Shown in pieces: positions 10,084-64,000 of a stretch of 64,000 nt of DNA. Within the stretch, counting starts at the first letter, position 1; every line of letters starts with the position of its first letter. The stretch is taken from contig NC_090173.1 of assembly GCF_024679245.1 (NCBI RefSeq), forward strand, positions 55,512,306 to 55,576,305. Reading direction: 5' to 3'. A program made the position numbers and the translations under genes. The notes under the pieces were generated by a model. It saw nothing but the letters and a program-made list of their open reading frames with translations, was not told the DNA's origin and ran no database searches. Origin of the DNA: Pseudorasbora parva. Taxonomy: Eukaryota > Chordata > Actinopteri > Cypriniformes > Gobionidae.

Positions 10084-13000
10084 AACTCAACAGACCTGAT
10101 TAAAACTTTTTCCACCTTATTTTAACAAAACAGCAGGAACTGACATTTAGGGCTATGGGGCTAGGAGGACAACATACCGGTATCAATTAAACATAATCAA
10201 TTAAACAACTGCTGCGGTCCTGAAACTGCAGCCAGTGGCGAACCATTGCACAAGTCTCTATTGTTTTTACCTAATCTCTGATCAGTTTTATAAATTTGTA
10301 GACATTTCAATGGGACATGTAGGCTAATCAAAAAAAATAATAGTTAATAGTCTCTTTATTGGCTTGTTTAGCTGAGCCAATCAATCAAACAAACAAAACA
10401 AGCCCTGACAATTGATAAAAGAGAACATATTATAAAGGCATTTCATTGTATAAAATGATTAGGCCTAACTAACTGCATTTGATATATTATACTTTCAATA
10501 AACTATTTGCACTGTGTTTGTAAGGTGTTTTAACTTTTAACCATAGGTTTGTTGTTGTTGTTTTTACAGTTTTAACGCATGTTGTTTGGTCCATAGAGTT
10601 TGGTCTGAGATATTACCGATTTCCACTGTACTGACCAGCAGAGGTCGCCATTAGTCGGGTTTCGAAACAGTGAGTCTGAAAAGCTTGAAACGTTTCTCCT
10701 ATCACTAAGATGTTTCACCACAAAAGCAGTTTATCCAGCCTTTTGAAGCCTCATCTCTTCCATTGACATCCATTAAAACAAAAACCCAAGTGTACCGCAG
10801 AGTTACAGTTGTTGTTGGTTTCTGGTTAATCTTGGAGGCTTGCCTTAAAGGTGCAGTGTGTAGTATTCATGGAGGATCTACTGACAGAAATGCAATATAA
10901 TAGCCTATACATAACTTAGTTTTCAGTGGTGTTTATGCCGTTATGTTTTTATTACTTTAGAATAAGGCATTTCTATCTTCATACACCGCGGGTCCCTAGC
11001 GGGTCCCCTGTTTAAAATCAGTCGAATAGTACCTTTGCGTCATTGAGGTGAGCCTAACGTGTATAACAGCTGTAATGTGTGTTGTGTGTAGATATAAACC
11101 TCTATATAATCCTAAACATCTTAAAGACACTTTCTAAACATCTATTTGACATGATGAGCAAACACTCTAAAAAACATGTCTTCCAGATGTAAACACGCAC
11201 ATCAAATAGACGTCTCCGAGATACATGTCCTCAGAAATCACAAATATACTGATTCATTAGCGTCTATAAATAACTAGAGGAGCAACAAGTGCAGTAAATG
11301 GTAAAACAAGGTACGCAATATTAAATTAAAACAATACAAAATACCAGTTTTCAACATCAATGAGACAAAAAGTCGATAACAAAGAGATAGTCTAGTAAAT
11401 AATAAAAAAGAATCATGACTAAAAAAATAATAATATATATATATATATATTTTGCAAACAAAAAAAGAGTATTAAAGTTCCTATTTTTATTACTTATATG
11501 TTTACAATTATAACTTGTTTAATTTACTCTTGGAATTTGCATCTTATATGTTAACAACAAAAAAGTTATAAAAAATGACTCTCGTTTCCTTCAAATCTCT
11601 AAAGACACTGATGTAATGGTCAACTCTAATTTTAGGCCTAAATGCAAAAGAAATATAACTCACGGTTAACAAGAGATCTTTCTATTCAGGGGAGAATTTT
11701 ACTGAGTAAGCAGAAGGCCTTTTGAGACATTTTCTCTTCACTTAGTGCCCCAAAGGATATATGCTCACAAAAGGATAAATTACTCTTTAATTTCATGGGA
11801 AAAACAAACGTTATAAAATTAAGGCAAGTGTCCTTAATTTTTTTCTGGCAATGTCCTTACACCGAATAAATAAATAATTAAATATTACTTTTACTTCAAA
11901 TTGCTTTAAGCTAATGTGACCCAATTGTTATAAATTTTGTCCTAACTTAATTAATTATGTTCAGTCCACTTAAATATATGTCAAATTAAAGTTTACTTAA
12001 TCCGTTTGGGTTGAGATTACATGAATGATTTGTGTTGCATTGAAACTGGGCGGGGCTTGTTACAGCATGCTTTGCATATGGCTCAATCAAGACAGAGTAA
12101 ATGTTGTTATTTTATAGGTAAATGTGTTATTTGATGTATTTTTGAGCAAGATGAGAAAGGAGGAGACTATTATTCAATTATGTTGGAATAATTAGAACAA
12201 TTTAAATTACAGAGGGTTACCATTAAAGAAGAGTGGAAGCTGTGGACTTATATACAGCTAATGTCCATTGCTTTGCTGAAAGAGCTTTTAGTGCTTATAG
12301 CTTTTAAGATGCATAATGTGTGCTAGCTAAAAAGTTAGTCAACTAGCTGTAGTGTAGTATTGTAATTCAACTGTTTAACATTAAAATATATGAATCTGAA
12401 GTGGATGAATAATTATATGAAATTGAATGCCTGAATCAGGCCAGGGAGCCATATAACATTCACCTTGAGACTTAATTGGGTCACTTACAATTTTTTCAAT
12501 CTATGATGTTGAAGTTACGTGAACAAATTATGTTTGTTTAACTTAATTGATTCATGTGGGACCGATGTACACACTTATATCATATAAATCCAACACACTT
12601 TTTTTCAGTGTACAACTGGTAAACGTCGGCCAAATATCACAAAGAAGCATTACTGTACTGGCCACGTTTATACAAACACAATTGTTCTCCTAGCAGGTAT
12701 GAAAATGTTAATATAATTAATATAATAATAAGAAGTCATTGTACATGGAGAATTGGGTTCGATATTTTAACTGTAAATCAACTTATTGACAAGAATGGGC
12801 CCTTAATGTATTTAAACATCTTTATTTATTTATTTAAATGAAAAATAATTCAAGTAATTAAGGCTATATTCCCAATGGCATAATAATCTTAACCAAATTA
12901 CAATAATACAACCTTACATAAACTTTTTGTAAATGGTCTCTCCTTTTTTGATAAACGTTTTAATAACAATTTAATAACAAATTCCTTTAATGTCGGATCC

Positions 13001-13889
13001 AGTCCTCCATGTAAATCAAAATGGATTAAACCTCATAGTATATTATTATGGCACAGCATTTGGACATTACCATAAAAATATGTTATTTTTAATAAAGTAA
13101 AATAAATAATTTACAATATTATTCATAGATGTTATTCTGTAATTATGCAATCATTTGAAGATATATTCATACTGTTTGTAATAATTTTACTTTTTGTAAC
13201 ACATCAATTGATGATATTAAACATTTATTTATCTATTTATCTTTTTCTTTTTGGACTGACTTTAAAATAGACACGACAAAAACTAAACAGACTTCATGAC
13301 ATTTTACTCTGTTTAAAAAACTTTTTTTCTGAAAAACAAAACTACATTATTAATCTTTTAATTATTTTGTTATATTCAAGAATTACTCAAAAGAAACCCT
13401 CATATTCCCCTTTATAATAATACTCACAGTATATTGAAAACCCTTTCAAACATGAGATCACAAAACAAACAAAAAAACTATACAAATTTTAAAGCTTTTC
13501 AAATTCATGTATGGGTAACCGCCATGTAGTAATTCTTTATTATTTCATAATATTATACGCCTCGTTTCCTGTTTTATTGTGCTAAATTTTACATTCATAA
13601 ATTCACATTTTCAACGACAAGAAAAACTCCCTACTTCTTTATTTTCAGGAAAGATTTTGATATGTTTGTAAACTCGTTAAGAAACTCAAATAAATATATT
13701 GTTAACTAAGACTCTCTCTTGGTGTAAGCCCTTGCTTACATAATAGTTTGCTTTTGAGTAACCCCTCGATGTTGTTGTTTTATTTGTTTTTTATTTATTG
13801 TGTTCTTTGTAAGTGTAGGCTACTTCTAGCCTAGAAGTAGGTGTTCTTCTTTTGCTCTTTTGCTCTTTTCCTTTTTTAATTTTTTTAAT
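10084..13889. other. AT-rich intergenic DNA upstream of ern1
   Basis: No coding exon was recognised. One TTAAAGGTGCAGTGTGTAG end at about 10846 resembles the piggyBac-like element at 21911 but has no partner. A (TA)n run lies at about 11432-11452. Around 11930-12620 there are MITE-like phrases ending in ttttttcagtgtac. The rest is unassigned. Confidence 0.4.
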
Positions 13890-13916
13890 ATTCCTCGTTT
13901 CCGGTTCAAGGTAAAG

Positions 13917-13924
13917 TGACGTCG
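13917..13924 (+). promoter_or_regulatory. CRE/UPRE-like element
   Basis: The sequence TGACGTCG differs from the CRE palindrome at the last base, and its core TGACGT is shared with ATF6/XBP1 sites. XBP1 mRNA is the substrate of IRE1, so feedback is imaginable but unproven. Confidence 0.45.
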
Positions 13925-13951
13925 CTTCAGAGCTCCGCCTTCAGGGTGATG

Positions 13952-13963
13952 TGCGCATGCGCA
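13952..13963. promoter_or_regulatory. NRF1 binding site
   Basis: TGCGCATGCGCA is a perfect palindrome matching the NRF1 consensus (YGCGCAYGCGCR). It lies 133 bp upstream of the ern1 start codon. Confidence 0.65.
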
Positions 13964-14095
13964 GAAGCAGTAAGAGGAAGCAAGCTGATAAACGCATTGA
14001 ACCCGTCTGTTCAGTAGTAGCCAATACAATGACACAGTAAACTATCGTAAAACGAGTATATATCTGTAGTCCGCGTGTTTGTATATGTGTGTATG

Positions 14096-60495
<46,400 letters not shown>

Positions 60496-61257
60496 TAGTC
60501 AGACATCCTTACTTAAATTGTCATGAATGTTTTAGCCTAATCTTTCACACTTCAGAGTTGCAAAATGTCTCTAGAATTGGGTGTGTAAAGCTGTGGAAAA
60601 GTGGGAGTGTAGAGGGGGGAAGAGGGGAGACAACAACCAATAAAACACAGTTGGGAACCAAACTCTGTACTTTTGCCAAATTTTGGTACCTGAGAACACA
60701 TTTGGTGATATAGACCAGTGTCTGTGAATATTAAACCGCAAAAAGACTAGTTAAATGAGAATCCTGCATGTCCTGCATGTCTCTATGTGAATGAATGACA
60801 CAGGGTTGTGCCCAAAAAACGATGATGGCTATTGACCGACTGACTCTGATGGAGATTGCGCCACACTAATCCTAGTCTCTTCTATAGTTAACCTCAAAAC
60901 TTTGCAGGGATGGCTCTGTAAATTAAATTGAGAATATTACTACTGCTTATATGCTATTTTAAATACTGTAGTCTATGCCAGAGATGTGATGCGCTCGTCT
61001 GTGATAATACCGCGTCAGGCAGGCTACACTAATATTGATCTTGACGGTGTTAGCCTCTTGTCTTTTTTACATGTTTTACATTGTGCGTTTAACTTGAAAT
61101 ATTTAATTTTGTACAATAAAACAGCATGGTCTACAAAATAAAAGATGTTATTGAAATATTTTAAAGTGGTCATAAGAACTACACAAATAAACGTTTAAAA
61201 AACAAAATGCAAAATCAAAATTGAATAGCTCCATAGCGGATTGCGAAATGTGCGTGC

Positions 61258-61535
61258 AACCTATTGGAAAGCCCGGATGAGTAATTAGTTGGGCTTGTAA
61301 AATAATGAAATTATAGTTTTTAAGTATTAAAAAAAAATTATGAAAAGAGATCTAGTAAAATAAAAAGTGCTTTAAAGTGGACAACTCCTCTTAAGTGGAA
61401 GGAAGCTGTTCCCCCCTCACGTGCAACCAATATAGAAAGCACGGATGAGTCATTAGTTGGGTTAGTAAAATAACAACATTATAGTTTTTAAGTAGAAAAG
61501 AGTATTTATGTAAAGAGATATAATAAAACACTCCC
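61258..61535 (+). repeat. Direct repeat, ~112 bp units 166 bp apart
   Basis: The units at 61258-61370 and 61424-61535 share 'ggatgagt.attagttggg', 'ttatagtttttaagta' and 'aaagagat' in order, with scattered changes. Non-coding. Confidence 0.7.
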
Positions 61536-61720
61536 CACCGACGGATCATCGTCCATTTTTTTACTGTAAACATTGTCAACTGCCAATGTTTAGGGGACGT
61601 CGCCCAACCCTAGCAGATGCATGGTTTAACTCCCCCCCCCCACACACACACACACACACAGACACACGGTGAAGCGTGCGTGACGGTCCATCTCTTTCCA
61701 TTTCTGCTGTCTCATTTTAG

Positions 61721-61875
61721 GACATGAGTGCATGAACTTCATCTCCAGAGCCGCTCTGAGAGTCACTTAGTCAACATTTTACCATTTTATTTGAGGAAAA
61801 ACTACCATCATGTCATAAACACACAGAAACTCGAAGCAAGGCAACCCGTCAAAATAAAAGTTTGGTTTAACTTGA
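61721..61875 (+). other. ern1: Candidate alternative terminal exon of ern1
   Basis: A long pyrimidine tract ends tctcattttag at 61720. Read on from exon 19 in phase 0, the next codons are GAC ATG AGT GCA TGA: D-M-S-A-stop, where the normal exon 20 begins D-V-S-D. An AATAAA signal follows at 61853-61858. If used, the product would stop at residue 845, with the whole kinase but no RNase. It could also be chance. No transcript evidence is available here. Confidence 0.25.
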
Positions 61876-62599
61876 GCAATATATGAGTGTCGTACAGTAG
61901 AGTTTAGATACACCCAAAAATAATACTAACACTAATACGGTAATAATAAATTATCAACACTTTATTTTTTCAGAAATAATTTTAAAAAAATCTTACATGT
62001 TTTAATTTTAAGAATATAAATCTCAGTTATGCAGCATGTTTTTGAACAAAAAAAGTTTAATTCAATTTAAAGATCAATCAAATCAATCGACGACATTGTA
62101 AAGGTCTATTAATATTTTCAGTACTTTTGAGACCACTCCAGTCTAACACAGACAGAATAAAGGCGTAGTTACTTTTTTGCTCATTCCTCTTTGAATTGTC
62201 GGTCTTTTGTGTATCAGAATAATCCATCGTGTCATTACCTTATTTGCTCATATATTTCATTTGAAGACAACATGATTAATTATGTGTGCATACATGTGTG
62301 CTGGTCCATGTTTGGAGCACTAGAGTATATAAAATATGTCCATTTAAAAATTTGAACCACGTGTCAAGCCAGTCACAAAAACAGCCAGTCACACACTCCA
62401 AAGGTACGCTTCTACCTCGCATTACGTGACGTTGCTCTGACTTTGCTTTTCATCCAGGAAGAGTGAAATTGCTCAGAAAACCGCAAAAGTAACCAATTTC
62501 CACTTATTGGAAAAATGTGCTTTTGTGTTTTTATCTGTGTGCAGCTTATATCTGTTCGCATGTCAAAACATGTTTTGGGGTTTCATGACTCTTAACACC

Positions 62600-63090
62600 A
62601 TTGGGTGTAACTAGTTACTAAGTAATTAGTTACTGTAATTTAATTACTTTCCTCTTGAAAATGTAAGGGATTACTCTTATTTTCTCTGTAATTTAATTTT
62701 AGTTACTTCTGATGTAATTGAGCCAAATACTGTGAATAGACTATAGAACAATTATATATAAAACAATAGTGGAAATTAACATCAGAATTTACCATGTAAC
62801 TTTAAAATGCATGTTTTTATGTATCATTCTCACATTTGTAATACTTTGATCAGTTAATAAGAATAATTTATGTGGTTTTATATATTATATATTTGAATTA
62901 ATTAGAGCCGTTCCATGTCTAGCCTTGAATCACTTAACTAGTCGAGGTTGATCTAGGATTTAGAAAGTAATTAGTAATTAAATACTTTATGGAGAGAGTA
63001 ATTTCTACAGTAATCTAATTACACTATTGAAGATGTAATTTGTAACTAGTAATTATTTACTTTTTTTACAGTAACTTACTCAACACTGAC
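62600..63090. mobile_element. Repeat with 'gtaactagttactaagtaat' ends
   Basis: The left part (gggtgtaactagttactaag) and the right part (gtaactagtaattatttact ... gttact-rich inverse ending near caacactgacc) contain related inverse and direct copies of a 'tagttact' motif. Non-coding, low complexity. Confidence 0.5.
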
Positions 63091-64000
63091 CCTTAAATCA
63101 GGTAAAATCCTCTTTTGCAAACAATGCACTGGCCAAGACATGGCACTACAGCAAAATACCACAGATAAGATAATTTTCATCCTTTTTCTGTAAATTGTTC
63201 ACTATTCTGCCAGGTCAGTACATTATTGTTTGAAGGACACTAGTCTTAAGGGGTTATGAATTGGGAAATCAAATTTCTTTGAGCTTTTGACACACAAGAA
63301 TAAATGAATGAATGAAAGACATTTATATAGCGCTTTCATATGCTGTACACCCAAAGCACTTTGCAACTATGTCAGGGGTCTCTCCTCAACCACCACCAGT
63401 GTGCCGCTCAAAAGAGAGAGCGTGAGTTTGTGTGTGTGTGTGTGTGTGAGAGAGAGTGTGTGAGTGTTCAATGGATAACAAGAGGTCACTTTCAGAACTC
63501 AAAACTTCCTTGTTAGTCCAAAAACAGCTTTTATTGAAATCAAGCTGCCAAAAAGGGCTCGTTTACTACATCCTGTTTTTTATTACACAAAGGGAATGAA
63601 TTCATCAGCCCAAGACTGATCAATGCCTCCGCCCACTGGTGTGTGCCAGTGAAGGGTGAGATACAGCAACAGGATCACTTGGAATAAAAATAGATTTAGA
63701 TGCCTCCTAAGGTTTCCAAGTCTCTGCATGACTTCTGAAGGATTCTGACTGTTGGGAAGTGTCTTATTATTTCCACCAAAGTGCTTTATTTTGTCAGTAG
63801 GGCATGTTTTTATATCCCAACTGGACACAAACACACTTTTAGTGAAAGGTGGATATCACCTGGTTACACTTTACAATAACACTTTACAATAATGTCAACA
63901 TTAATTAATGTATACTGACTAAAATGAAATAACCATGAGCATTACATTCGTTACAGTATTTATTAATCCTTGTTCAGGTTCATTGTTTATGTTAGTTCAC

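Larger units (their letters stand above)
13890..14092 (+). promoter_or_regulatory. ern1: ern1 proximal promoter and 5' UTR
   Basis: Within 200 bp of the start codon are an ETS-like ttccgg (about 13899-13904), a CRE/UPRE-like TGACGTCG (13917-13924), a perfect NRF1 palindrome (13952-13963) and a CCAAT box (14021-14025). The region is locally richer in CpG than its surroundings. No TATA box is convincingly placed. The transcription start is not determined. This is a typical housekeeping promoter make-up. Confidence 0.6.

Noticed and set aside
13826..14035. 69-codon - strand frame over the ern1 promoter
   Set aside because: Basic, low-complexity, no homology. The region has promoter motifs instead.

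Overview
The window looks like nuclear DNA of a bony fish, most likely a cyprinid. It is AT-rich and intron-rich, and it is packed with DNA-transposon remnants, tRNA-derived SINEs, non-LTR retrotransposon pieces and (CA)n/(GA)n runs. The coding exons match vertebrate proteins almost residue for residue. The call of fish/cyprinid rests on repeat style and is inference. Exon boundaries were placed by hand from splice sites and reading-phase continuity.

Layout. (1) 1-4754, + strand: the last three coding exons of tex2, a lipid-binding SMP-domain protein of ER contact sites, with intronic repeats including a broken L2-like LINE. (2) 4755-9260: tex2 3' UTR and the spacer. On the - strand lies a small, apparently non-coding snoRNA host gene (about 7795-9150). 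Its introns carry a C/D snoRNA (8265-8333) whose guide fits 28S C1327, as for SNORD104. They also carry an H/ACA snoRNA (7945-8060) whose 3' pocket fits 18S U34, as for SNORA50C/ACA62. Mammals have the same arrangement (SNHG25, antisense between TEX2 and ERN1), so the trio is conserved. (3) 13890-64000, + strand: ern1 (IRE1 alpha), promoter plus 19 coding exons giving 841 residues. These cover the signal peptide, lumenal stress sensor, transmembrane helix, Gln-rich linker and the kinase domain. The KEN/RNase exons lie beyond the window.

The introns of ern1 are a transposon record. At 21838-23925 three DNA transposons of different superfamilies sit inside one another, each with its own target duplication (TA, TTA, TTAA). 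At 41571-43114 a Harbinger-like element sits inside a repeat whose uninterrupted copy lies at 47430-47832. At 37911-37976 a piece of 5S rRNA is spliced into a Tc1 relic. A 90-bp tandem repeat (30341-30830) made from Harbinger-like sequence produces spurious open frames on both strands.

How the genes relate: tex2 and ern1 are both ER membrane genes in head-to-tail order, but nothing in the sequence shows co-regulation. The snoRNA host gene is a separate antisense unit serving rRNA modification. I found no undescribed enzymatic or defence system. The most informative non-coding content is the snoRNA pair, and the most testable oddity in ern1 is a possible early-terminating alternative last exon at 61721.
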